Positions 56,745 through 64,000 of a stretch of DNA of 64,000 nucleotides are shown piece after piece. Made by a program: the position numbers and the translations under genes. The DNA is from Frigidibacter sp. ROC022 (GTDB lineage Bacteria > Pseudomonadota > Alphaproteobacteria > Rhodobacterales > Rhodobacteraceae). The notes below the pieces were generated by a model that was not told where the DNA came from, did not search any database, and was given only the letters and a program-made list of their open reading frames with translations. Numbering within the stretch: position 1 is the stretch's first letter; the number at the start of each line of letters is the position of its first letter. Where the stretch lies: assembly GCF_024723735.1 (NCBI RefSeq), contig NZ_JANQDU010000002.1, positions 821,001 to 885,000 on the forward strand. The letters are read 5' to 3'.

Positions 56745-57692
56745 ATGTCCAAGAGCACGGAAATCCAGAACAGCGATCCTCGCGGCACCATCGTGGTTGC
56801 CGGGGCTTCGGGCGGCGCCGGGCGGCGCGTGGTCGAGGCGTTCCGCGCCGCCGGATGGGAGGTGCGGGTCTACAGGCGCGGCACCGACCTGGGCGAATTT
56901 GCCCGGGGCGCCGACGTGATCTTCAACGGAATGAACCCGCCCATGTATCACAACTGGCGCGAGCTGATCCCGGCGATCACCCGCCAGGTCATCGCGGCCG
57001 CCAGGGTCAGCGGCGCCACGATCCTGATGCCGGGCAATCTCTATGTCTATGGCGACCAGCCCGGGCCATGGGCCGACGACACGCCGCACCGGCCGTGCAG
57101 CCGCAAGGGCGAAATCCGTGCCGAGATGGAACGCAGCTACCGGGCGGCGGCCGACGAAGGGGTTCGGACGATCATCTTGCGCGGCGGCGATTTCATCGAC
57201 CCGGCGAACCCTGACACCCTGCTGAACATGCTGGTGCTGAAGAAGCTGAAGGCCGGGAAGATCACCGCGATGGGCCGGGCCGAGGCGCGGCGCAGCTATG
57301 CCTATCTGCCGGACATGGCGCGGGCCTTCGTGGCCCTGGCCGAGCGGCGCGACAGCCTGCCGGCCTTCACCGCGCTGAACATGGCCGGGCCGCGGTTCTC
57401 CTACACCGAACTGGCCGCGATGCTGTCGGCCCGGCTGGGACGTCGGATCCGGATCGGGCGGTTCCCCTGGTGGCTGATGCGGCTGGCGTCACCGGTCTGG
57501 GAACTGGCGCGGGAGCTATGCGAGATGCGCTATCTGCACGACCTGGATCACGAGATCGACGGATCGGGCTTCGAACGGCTGGTGCCGGGCTTCGAGGCGA
57601 CCCCGCTGGACGCGGTGATCGAGGCGCATTTGCCCGAGGAGGTCAGGGCCACGATGCTTGCAGGCGGGCACCCGGCCCAAGCCGCGTCGTAG
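56745..57692 (+). CDS. NAD-dependent epimerase/dehydratase (atypical SDR)
   Basis: 315 residues. Rossmann NAD(P) motif VVAGASGGAGRRVVEAF (GxSGxxGR type of atypical SDRs), then NLYVYG in place of the classical YxxxK site and PDMARAFVALAE as in NAD-dependent epimerase relatives. The extended end (PWWLMRLASPVWELARELCEM) is typical of short-chain oxidoreductases acting on hydrophobic or sugar substrates. The ATG at 56745 has GAAGGAG upstream. Probably controlled by the divergent LysR protein. Confidence 0.85.
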   Translation: MSKSTEIQNSDPRGTIVVAGASGGAGRRVVEAFRAAGWEVRVYRRGTDLGEFARGADVIFNGMNPPMYHNWRELIPAITRQVIAAARVSGATILMPGNLYVYGDQPGPWADDTPHRPCSRKGEIRAEMERSYRAAADEGVRTIILRGGDFIDPANPDTLLNMLVLKKLKAGKITAMGRAEARRSYAYLPDMARAFVALAERRDSLPAFTALNMAGPRFSYTELAAMLSARLGRRIRIGRFPWWLMRLASPVWELARELCEMRYLHDLDHEIDGSGFERLVPGFEATPLDAVIEAHLPEEVRATMLAGGHPAQAAS

Positions 57693-57744
57693 CGGCGCAG
57701 GTGGTGGGTTCGGGGGCGTGCCACCCGTGCCGTTGGGGGGCGGA

Positions 57745-57810
57745 GATGGTGCGTGCGAGCACGCACCCTACCGGTGTTTCGGGGAAGAATGGTGCGTGCG
57801 GGCACGCGCC
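57745..57810 (+). repeat. Paired GGTGCGTGC palindromes, second locus
   Basis: GGTGCGTGC-GA-GCACGCACC at 57748-57767 and GGTGCGTGC-GG-GCACGCGCC at 57791-57810 (one mismatch), centres 43 bases apart. The 28-base unit 57745-57772 equals the minus strand of 1620-1593 except at its two centre bases. Lies between the epimerase and pseudo-caspase stops. Both loci are near the ends of genes and are paired with the same spacing. Confidence 0.8.
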
Positions 57811-57844
57811 GCCCCGACCCGGAGCTCGCCGCCGGCCGCCCGCC

Positions 57845-59524
57845 TCAGCGTCCGATCACGGCGCCGAAACTGTCGGCCAGAAGCCGGACCACGGTGGCCT
57901 CGGTCATGTAGCCGGTCGGCGGCAGGCCCCGGGCGTCCTGATAGCGGCGCAGGGCGCGGCGGGTGTCCTCGTCGAAATTGCCGTCGATCCGGCCGGGGTC
58001 GAGCTTGAGCTCGGCGAGGCGCCGCTCGATCAGCAGCCTGGTGGCGGCGTTCAGGTTCAGCGCATCCTCGGTGGCCTGGGCCCTGGCGCGGTCGGCCTCG
58101 CCCTCGGCATCCTGGGTCAGTTCGCGAATCCGCGCCTGCGCCTCTTCGGCGAAGCTGCCCTGCGGATAGCGGTCCAGATAATCGCGATAGGCCGGAACCG
58201 TGTTGGCGGCGCGGGCCTGATCCCACACGCCGCGCTCCTGGGCGGCGGCGCGGGCCCGGTTGGCCTCTTCGATGGCCTTCAGCCGTTCGCGGGCCAGGGC
58301 GCCGTAGATTCCGTCGGGATACTTGTCGAGATAGGAGCGCAGCCCGGCCTCGTCGCCGACCTCGCCGGTGGCGGCCCAGTAGGCACGGTCCTGGCGTTCC
58401 TGCTCCAGCCGCCGTTTCTCGGCCTCGGCTTCGAGTTCGGCTGCGCGGACCTCGGCCTGGCGGGACAGGGTGGCGATCTGGTCGCGGGTCAGATAGCCGG
58501 TGCGGTCGAAGCCGTTGACGGTCTGCCATTCGGTGATCGCGGCGCGGCTGCCGCCGCCGAAGATGCCGTCGATGCCGCGCGGGTCATGGCCGAGGATCGA
58601 CAGCGCCCGCTGGATCTCGCGGCGCTGGTCGCGGCTCAGCCCGAGGGCCTCTTCGGCCAGGCGCGCCGGGCGGTTCGGTTCGGTGCGGATTTCGTTTGCC
58701 AGCCGCTTGGCATCGGCGGCATGGGGGCCGGCCGGGTAGCGGCGCAGATAGGCCTCGTAGGCGGCCAGGGTGTCGGCATTACGGGTGGCGTCCCAGAACA
58801 CCGCCTCGGTCTGCGGATCGGGATCGGGCAGCGGCACCGGATCGGTCACCGGGCCGGGCGTCGCGGCGCCGAGCAGCACGAAGTTGCCGGGCAGGTAGCC
58901 GCCGGCCTCGACGCCTTTCAGCCTTGCCGCGGCATCGGTCAGGTTGATGCCCTTGCGCGACAGGGCCGTGGTGGCGAACCACGAGATCGCGGCGGCGGTG
59001 CCGGTGAAGCTGGTGACGCCCTGCGGCAGATCGCCGAGCCGGGCGCCATAGGTCAGGAAGGGCGCGGCCGGGCCGCTGCGCCCGTCGTCGCCGACCGCCA
59101 GCGCCACCCGGCCGGGATGGTCGGCAAGGATCGGATAGAGCGTGCGCAGGGACAGGGCGCTGCGCGGCAGGGCGGTCAGCGCCAGCGCCTCGGGCGTGTC
59201 GGTGGGCAGCAGCCAGCTGTCCCAGCCGCTGTGCACGAAGCTGCCGTTCAGCACCACGATCAGCCGGTCGGCGTCACGCGCGGCGATCGCGAAACGCGAG
59301 ACGGCAACGGCCATGGCCTGCGAGTCGGCATCGGTCACCGAGATCACCTGGAAACCGGCGTCGCGCAGCGTGGCGGCGGCATCCGCGGCATCGGTGGCGC
59401 TCTTGACCGGGTCGAGGTTGCGATACTTGCCGTTGGCCAGGATCAGCGCCACGTCCCCGGCCTGCGCCGCCAGTCCGGTCAGGCCCATCCCCGCCAGCAC
59501 GAGAACCTTCAGAATCATACGCAT
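57845..59524 (-). CDS. Secreted pseudo-caspase with peptidoglycan-binding domains
   Basis: 559 residues. Signal peptide (cleavage near AQA-GD); a caspase-like p20 domain (about 22-220: VALILANGKYRNLDPVKSATDA and SWLLPTD); three 33-residue W/YxxYLxRYPxG repeats (about 243, 383 and 434); and two peptidoglycan-binding domains (about 298-355 and 490-550). The p20 His motif YxGHG reads LNGSF and the DAC(R) Cys site reads VGDDG, so both catalytic residues look lost. The start at 59524 has GGAAGG at good spacing; the ATG at 59533 is too close to it. Likely cell-wall associated. Confidence 0.83.
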   Translation of the reverse strand: MRMILKVLVLAGMGLTGLAAQAGDVALILANGKYRNLDPVKSATDAADAAATLRDAGFQVISVTDADSQAMAVAVSRFAIAARDADRLIVVLNGSFVHSGWDSWLLPTDTPEALALTALPRSALSLRTLYPILADHPGRVALAVGDDGRSGPAAPFLTYGARLGDLPQGVTSFTGTAAAISWFATTALSRKGINLTDAAARLKGVEAGGYLPGNFVLLGAATPGPVTDPVPLPDPDPQTEAVFWDATRNADTLAAYEAYLRRYPAGPHAADAKRLANEIRTEPNRPARLAEEALGLSRDQRREIQRALSILGHDPRGIDGIFGGGSRAAITEWQTVNGFDRTGYLTRDQIATLSRQAEVRAAELEAEAEKRRLEQERQDRAYWAATGEVGDEAGLRSYLDKYPDGIYGALARERLKAIEEANRARAAAQERGVWDQARAANTVPAYRDYLDRYPQGSFAEEAQARIRELTQDAEGEADRARAQATEDALNLNAATRLLIERRLAELKLDPGRIDGNFDEDTRRALRRYQDARGLPPTGYMTEATVVRLLADSFGAVIGR

Positions 59525-59571
59525 CGGCGCCATCCTTCCCTTTCTGGGTCGCAGTCTGCCCGAGGGCCCTG

Positions 59572-60786
59572 TCAGGTCTCGTAGCTGCGGCGATCCTCGA
59601 TCACCTTGCCGTCATTCGGCAGGGTTCCCACCGGGACAATCTCGACCGAACCCTTCAGTTTCAACACATCCGCGGCGCTGGCGGCATAGACCGCCGGATC
59701 CTGCGCGTCGCTGCCGGCTTCGACCTGGACCAGCATGACATCCATAGCGCCTTCGCGCATCGCAATCACCCGGGCACGGCGCAGCTCGGGGTGGCGTCGG
59801 AGAAAATCCGCCACCTGTTCGGGGCGCACGAACATGCCCTTGATCTTGGTGGTCTGGTCGGCGCGGCCCATCCAGCCCTTGATCCGCATGTTGGTCCGGC
59901 CGCAGGGGCTGATCCCCGGCAGCACCGCCGAGAGGTCGCCGGTGGCGAAGCGGATCAGCGGGTAGTCCGGGTTCAGCGTCGTCACCACGACCTCGCCCAC
60001 CTCGCCCTCGGGCAGCGGGTCGCCGGTGCCGGGGCGGACGATTTCGACGATCACGCCCTCATCGACGATCATCCCCTCCATGGCCGGGCTTTCATAGGCG
60101 ATGTTGCCGAGGTCGGCGGTAGCATAGCATTGCAGGCAGGCGATGCCGCGATCCGCGTATTCGGCCCGCATCGCCGGGAACAGGGCGCCGCCGCCGACCG
60201 CGGCGCGGGTGATCTTCAGCGGCAGGCCCAGCTCGTCGGCCTTGTCGAGGATCACCTTCAGGAAATCCGGGGTTCCGGCATAGGCGGTGACGCCCAGGTC
60301 ATGCGCGGCGCGGGCCTGGAGTTCGGTCTGGCCGGTGCCGGCGGGGACGACCGCGGCGCCGACCGCCCGGGCGCCATTCTCGAAGATCATCCCGGCCGGG
60401 GTCAGGTGGTAGGAAAAGCAGTTCTGCACGATGTCGTCGGGGCCGATGCCGCAGGCATGCAGGAACCGGCCGAGGCGCCACCAGTCGGGGCCGGTGCCGC
60501 CGGGTTCGTAGATCGGGCCGGGAGACTGGAAATACTGTGCGGCGCCGGCGGGCGCATAGCCGCCGAGCGGCGGGGCGCGGCGTTGGGCCGCGACGAGGTC
60601 GCTCTTGCGCAGCACCGGCAGCGCCGCGAGATCGGCGGCAGAGCGGATGGCCGCGGGGTCGATCCCGGCGAGGCTTTCGGCATAGCCGGGCAGGGCGCGG
60701 GCCCGGGCGATCTGCGCCGGCAGGGCGCGGGCGAGGTCTTCGGCGCGTTGCTCGGGGCTGCGGGTTTCCAGGCTGTCGAAGCCCAT
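59572..60786 (-). CDS. PaaK-like phenylacetate-CoA ligase family protein
   Basis: 404 residues, ANL adenylating fold. The A8 hinge region GRADQTTKIKGMFVRPEQV and the C-terminal NDGKVIEDRR lysine are present, as are GALFPAMRAEY and CYATADLGNIAYES. The usual Ser/Thr/Gly P-loop (SSGTTGxP) is replaced by YEPGGTGPDWWR, a variant I associate with ligases encoded beside branched-chain-type ABC transporters. The substrate is probably an aryl or acyl acid taken up by that transporter. Confidence 0.85.
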   Translation of the reverse strand: MGFDSLETRSPEQRAEDLARALPAQIARARALPGYAESLAGIDPAAIRSAADLAALPVLRKSDLVAAQRRAPPLGGYAPAGAAQYFQSPGPIYEPGGTGPDWWRLGRFLHACGIGPDDIVQNCFSYHLTPAGMIFENGARAVGAAVVPAGTGQTELQARAAHDLGVTAYAGTPDFLKVILDKADELGLPLKITRAAVGGGALFPAMRAEYADRGIACLQCYATADLGNIAYESPAMEGMIVDEGVIVEIVRPGTGDPLPEGEVGEVVVTTLNPDYPLIRFATGDLSAVLPGISPCGRTNMRIKGWMGRADQTTKIKGMFVRPEQVADFLRRHPELRRARVIAMREGAMDVMLVQVEAGSDAQDPAVYAASAADVLKLKGSVEIVPVGTLPNDGKVIEDRRSYET

Positions 60787-60906
60787 GGCGGTCTCTCCTG
60801 TCCCGGTGTGCTTGTTCAGAGATAGTCGGCGCGGGGGTCGAGGTCGAGGGGCGGGGCGGCGGACCCCGGCGCGGAGCAGGGGCGCGCAGCGCCACCGGGC
60901 GGCGTC

Positions 60907-61761
60907 CTAGGCCAGCCAGCGTTTGCGGCGCCGGTAGCTGCGCACGTCGCGGAACGACTTGCGGCCCTCGTCCGACATGCCGAGGTAGAATTCCTTCACG
61001 TCGGCATTCTCGCGCAGCGCGGCGGCGGGGCCGTCCATCACCACCCTTCCGCTTTCAAGAATGTAGCCGTGATGGGCAAAGCGCAGCGCCACGTTGGTGT
61101 TCTGCTCGGCCAGAAGGAAGGACACGCCCTCGTTCTCGTTCAGCCCCTTCACGATGCCGAAAATCTCTTCGACCAGCTGCGGCGCGAGGCCCATCGACGG
61201 CTCGTCCAGCAGGATCGTCTCGGGCCGGGACATCAGCGCCCGGCCGATCGCCACCATCTGCTGCTCGCCGCCCGAGGTGTAGCCGGCCTGGCTCTTGCGG
61301 CGCAGCTTCAGGCGCGGGAAATAACTGTAGACCATCTCGAGATCGGCGGCGATGGCGGCCTTGCCGTCGCGCCGCGTATAGGCGCCGGTCAGCAGGTTTT
61401 CCTCGACCGTCAGATGGCCGAAGCAATGCCGTCCCTCCATCACCAGGATCACGCCCAGCTTCACCATCGCGGTCGGGTTCAGGTCCTTCACCTCGCGGTC
61501 GCGATAGAGGATCGAGCCCTTGGTGACCTCGCCGCGTTCCGAGCGCAGAAGGTTCGAGATTGCCTTCAGCGTCGTCGTCTTGCCGGCGCCGTTGCCGCCC
61601 AGAAGCGCGGTGATGCCGCCCCTGGCGACTTTCAGGCTGACGCCCTTGAGCACCAGAATGACGTGGTTGTAGATCACCTCGATATTCTGGACCTCGAGCA
61701 GGGTCTCGGCCCCGGCTGGGCCGGTCGTGGCGGGATCGGGGGCGGTCTGGCTCTGGGTCAC
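60907..61761 (-). CDS. Branched-chain/aromatic-type ABC transporter ATPase (LivF-like)
   Basis: 284 residues starting at a GTG with AAGGAG six bases upstream. Walker A LLGGNGAGKTT, Q-loop region VILVMEGRHCF, signature SGGEQQM, Walker B ETILLDEPSMGL and switch His in LAEQNTN(V) context. The EGRHCFGHLTVEENLLTG stretch is the LivF pattern. An unusual basic C-terminal tail ends RRRKRWLA. Between the binding-protein gene and the ligase gene on the same strand. Confidence 0.93.
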   Translation of the reverse strand: MTQSQTAPDPATTGPAGAETLLEVQNIEVIYNHVILVLKGVSLKVARGGITALLGGNGAGKTTTLKAISNLLRSERGEVTKGSILYRDREVKDLNPTAMVKLGVILVMEGRHCFGHLTVEENLLTGAYTRRDGKAAIAADLEMVYSYFPRLKLRRKSQAGYTSGGEQQMVAIGRALMSRPETILLDEPSMGLAPQLVEEIFGIVKGLNENEGVSFLLAEQNTNVALRFAHHGYILESGRVVMDGPAAALRENADVKEFYLGMSDEGRKSFRDVRSYRRRKRWLA

Positions 61762-61781
61762 CCTGGTCTCCTTGCTCGTCC

Positions 61782-61838
61782 GGCGCCATCGTGGCGCCTT
61801 CGGGCAGAATGCGGGCGGCCCCGTCGCGGGGGCCGCCC
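61782..61838 (-). other. Two tandem hairpins between binding-protein and ATPase genes
   Basis: GGGCGGCCCC (61813-61822) pairs with GGGGCCGCCC (61829-61838), 6-base loop; GGCGCCA (61782-61788) pairs with TGGCGCC (61792-61798), 3-base loop. They begin nine bases after the binding-protein stop. No U-run. Such structures often protect the abundant binding-protein mRNA and lower downstream expression. Confidence 0.6.
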
Positions 61839-61846
61839 TGTCATGG

Positions 61847-63139
61847 TCAGTTGCAGCGCTCTTCGATGCCGGCCTCGGCGGCATAGGCCGCGCTGTCGGC
61901 GTCGATCAGCGGCTGGATCACCTCGGTGTCCGGCGCGATGAAATCGGTCAGGACGTTCCAGGTCTTGCTGGCGGCGTCCCATTGCTGGACGATCGCCTGG
62001 CCGCCGCCGCCGTGGTTGGCGCAGGAGACCGAGAACTCGGGACCGAAGCCCGGCACCCCGAGCGCCTCCATGTCGGCATCGGTGATCTCCAGCGCCTCCA
62101 TGCCGTCGCGCATCATCGCCGCGGTGATCTGCGCCACGCCGTGGATTTCCTGCGCCTTCTTGGCCGCTTCCACCGCCAGGATCGCCGCATACATGCCGCG
62201 GTTGTAGAGCACCGTACCGCCCTGATCGCCGGCGCCGGCCGCCAGACCCTTGTCATAGACATAGGTCTTCAGGTCGTCGTAGATCGGAAGGTCCTTGCCC
62301 GGCAGGTTCATGTTCAGCGCCTTGTAGCCATCGGCGCCGTCACCGACCGGAAGGGTGTCGTTCTCGGACCCCGACCACCAGATGCCGATGAAATGATCCA
62401 TCGGGAAGCGGATGTTGGCGGCCTCCTGGATCGCGACCTGGTTCTGCACGCCCCAGCCCCACATCAGCACATAGTCGGGCTTCTGCTGGCGGATCTGCAG
62501 CCACTGGCTCTTTTGCTCCTGGCCCGGCGGATCGACCGGGATCTGCAGGAACTCGAAGCCGTGTTTCTTGGACAGTTCCTCGAGCGTGCGGATCGGTTCC
62601 TTGCCATAGGCCGAGTTGTGATAGATCAGCGCGATCTTCTTGTCGCTGATGTCGCCGCCTTCCTGATCGAGAATGTACTTGATCGCGATCGAGGCCCCGT
62701 TCCAGTAGTTGGTCGGGTAGTTGAAGATCCATTCGAAGACCTTGCCGTTCGAGGCCGAGGTGCGGCCGTAGCCCATCGAGTGGACCGGGATGCCGTCGGC
62801 GCTGGCCTTGGGGATCAACTGATAGGTGATGCCGGTGGACAGCGGTTGATAGAGCAGCGCGCCGGTTCCGACATCCTTGGTCGATTCATAGCACTCGACG
62901 CCCTTCTCGGTGTTGTAGCCGGTTTCGCATTCGGGCATCGCGATCTTGATTCCGCCGATGCCGCCGTCCCGCTCGTTGATGAGGGTGAAATAGTCGGCAT
63001 AGCCATCTGCGAAGGGGATGCCGTTCGGCGCATAGGGCCCGGTGCGATAACTGAGCGACGGGAATACCAGGTCGGCCAGGGCCGGTCCGGCAGCCAGGGC
63101 GCCGACCAGCGCCAGTGTTGCAAGTTTCAGCTTCTTCAT
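61847..63139 (-). CDS. Branched-chain amino acid-type ABC transporter substrate-binding protein
   Basis: 430 residues, periplasmic type I binding fold. Signal peptide with cleavage near ALA-DLV; LSYRTGPYAPNGIPFADGYAD is the N-terminal ligand-lobe motif; ALIYHNSAYGKEPIRTLEELS follows; paired Cys in PECETGYNTEKGVECYE may form a disulfide, and a late pair SCANHGG/EERCN another. Aromatic content near the ligand cleft (WGWGVQNQV, IGIWWSG) suggests an aryl or fatty-acid ligand rather than leucine (inference). Confidence 0.93.
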   Translation of the reverse strand: MKKLKLATLALVGALAAGPALADLVFPSLSYRTGPYAPNGIPFADGYADYFTLINERDGGIGGIKIAMPECETGYNTEKGVECYESTKDVGTGALLYQPLSTGITYQLIPKASADGIPVHSMGYGRTSASNGKVFEWIFNYPTNYWNGASIAIKYILDQEGGDISDKKIALIYHNSAYGKEPIRTLEELSKKHGFEFLQIPVDPPGQEQKSQWLQIRQQKPDYVLMWGWGVQNQVAIQEAANIRFPMDHFIGIWWSGSENDTLPVGDGADGYKALNMNLPGKDLPIYDDLKTYVYDKGLAAGAGDQGGTVLYNRGMYAAILAVEAAKKAQEIHGVAQITAAMMRDGMEALEITDADMEALGVPGFGPEFSVSCANHGGGGQAIVQQWDAASKTWNVLTDFIAPDTEVIQPLIDADSAAYAAEAGIEERCN

Positions 63140-63179
63140 TGTTTTCCTCCCTAAGTGGTCGTCGTCGGTGGCCGCCCGT

Positions 63180-64000
63180 CTAGTGCGGGAACGGCCAGAG
63201 TCTCAGTTTCTCCTTCGTGACCCGCCACAGGGCGGCAATTCCGTGCGGTTCCAGGATCAGGAACATGATGATCATCGCCCCGACGATCATGACTTCCAGG
63301 TGAGTCGCGACATCGGTGGGCCAGCCGAGGTGGAGCACCAGCACGTTCTTCAGGAACACCGGCAGCAGGACCATGAAGGCCGCGCCGGCCAGCGAGCCGA
63401 AGATCGAGCCGAGCCCACCGATGATGATCATGAAGAGGACCAGGAAGCTCTTGTTGATGCCGAAGGCCTCGCCGACCTCGACCGCGCCGAGATAGACCGA
63501 GAAGAACAGCGCCCCGGCGACCCCGACGAAGAAGGACGAGACGGCAAAGGCGGTCAGCTTTGCGGCCAGCGGGTTCACCCCGATGATCTCGGCGGCGATG
63601 TCCATGTCGCGGATCGCCATCCATTTGCGCCCCGAGGCGCCGCGCGTCAGGTTGCGGGCCAGCCAGCCCAGGACCAGCAGGAAGCTCAGGCAGGTGAGGT
63701 ATTTCGCCGGAGCCGAGGTCAGGGGCCCCGAGACGATGATGCCGAAGACCGAGCGTTCCGGAACCGTGATCTGACCGGAGGCGGAATAGTTGTAGAACCA
63801 GGGCATCTTGTTGAACAGCCAGACCAGGAAGAACTGTGCCGCCAGGGTCGCCACCGCCAGGTAGAAGCCCTTGATCCGCAGCGAGGGCAGGCCGAAGAGA
63901 ACGCCGACCGCCGCCGTCACCAGCCCGGCCAGGATCACCGCGATGGGCAACGGCAGCCAGGGCATCGCGGTCAGCAGCTTGTAGCTGGCATAGGCGCCCA
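63180..64000 (-). CDS. Branched-chain-type ABC transporter permease (LivM-like), 5' end outside the window
   Basis: The C-terminal 273 codons of a membrane permease. The frame is open to the window edge (GAYASYKLLTAMPWLPLPIA), so the true start lies outside. Five or more membrane segments are visible; GLPSLRIKGFYLAVATLA is the LivM coupling motif and INKSFLVLFMIIIGGLGSIF and LEPHGIAALWR are C-terminal markers. 40 bases ahead of the binding-protein gene. Confidence 0.92.
   Translation of the reverse strand, partial: GAYASYKLLTAMPWLPLPIAVILAGLVTAAVGVLFGLPSLRIKGFYLAVATLAAQFFLVWLFNKMPWFYNYSASGQITVPERSVFGIIVSGPLTSAPAKYLTCLSFLLVLGWLARNLTRGASGRKWMAIRDMDIAAEIIGVNPLAAKLTAFAVSSFFVGVAGALFFSVYLGAVEVGEAFGINKSFLVLFMIIIGGLGSIFGSLAGAAFMVLLPVFLKNVLVLHLGWPTDVATHLEVMIVGAMIIMFLILEPHGIAALWRVTKEKLRLWPFPH

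Overview
The window looks like chromosomal DNA of a GC-rich alphaproteobacterium of the Rhodobacteraceae/Paracoccaceae type (Rhodobacter/Rhodovulum-like). Grounds: about two-thirds GC; the serC-serA pair behind an alphaproteobacterial serC leader; a gpmI-envC-ctpA-rppH run; a Hint/choice-of-anchor L protein of a kind common in this family; an aerobic-type cobalamin set with a CbiX-like chelatase; and family-typical intergenic repeats. I see no insertion sequence, prophage, CRISPR array or rRNA. The placement rests on gene content, not on a search.

Layout. 0-6.3 kb: serine biosynthesis (serA cut by the left edge, serC, divergent serB), a type II asparaginase, an IalB-like secreted protein and 5-formyl-THF cyclo-ligase. 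6.3-13.7 kb: a structured gap that may hold 6S RNA, rlmN, a LOG-family protein, and the lysine/DAP genes dapD and dapE with an antisense Hint-domain gene between them. 13.8-26.3 kb: rnr, two MltB-like transglycosylases, gpmI-envC-ctpA-rppH, dnaX-ybaB-recR.

26.3-50.3 kb is a B12 region in four blocks, interleaved with unrelated genes: cobD-cobC-DUF1636 (minus); a plus operon of a small membrane protein, cbiX, cobH, cobL, cobI, cbiG::cobJ and cobM, mostly joined by ATGA overlaps; cobO (minus); and a minus operon cbiM-cobW-cobN behind a clear cobalamin riboswitch. Between the blocks lie a receiver protein, rpmJ, tRNA-Val(GAC), N-formylglutamate amidohydrolase, a MarR regulator with a glutathionyl-hydroquinone reductase, and an overlap-coupled patB/L,D-transpeptidase/VOC set. 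cobA, cobG or cobZ, cobK, cobF, cobB, cobQ, cobS and cobT are not in the window.

50.3-64 kb: a locally AT-richer segment with an SRPBCC gene, pepT, an EamA transporter, a lysine-rich protein of unknown function, leuB, a LysR regulator divergent from an NAD-dependent epimerase with two identical palindromes between them, a secreted pseudo-caspase with peptidoglycan-binding domains, and a minus cluster of branched-chain/aromatic-type ABC transporter genes (permease cut by the right edge, binding protein, ATPase) ending in a PaaK-like ligase. Two repeat families recur: a paired GGTGCGTGC palindrome (2 loci) and a hairpin plus CCCCGGGATATTT element (4 loci).
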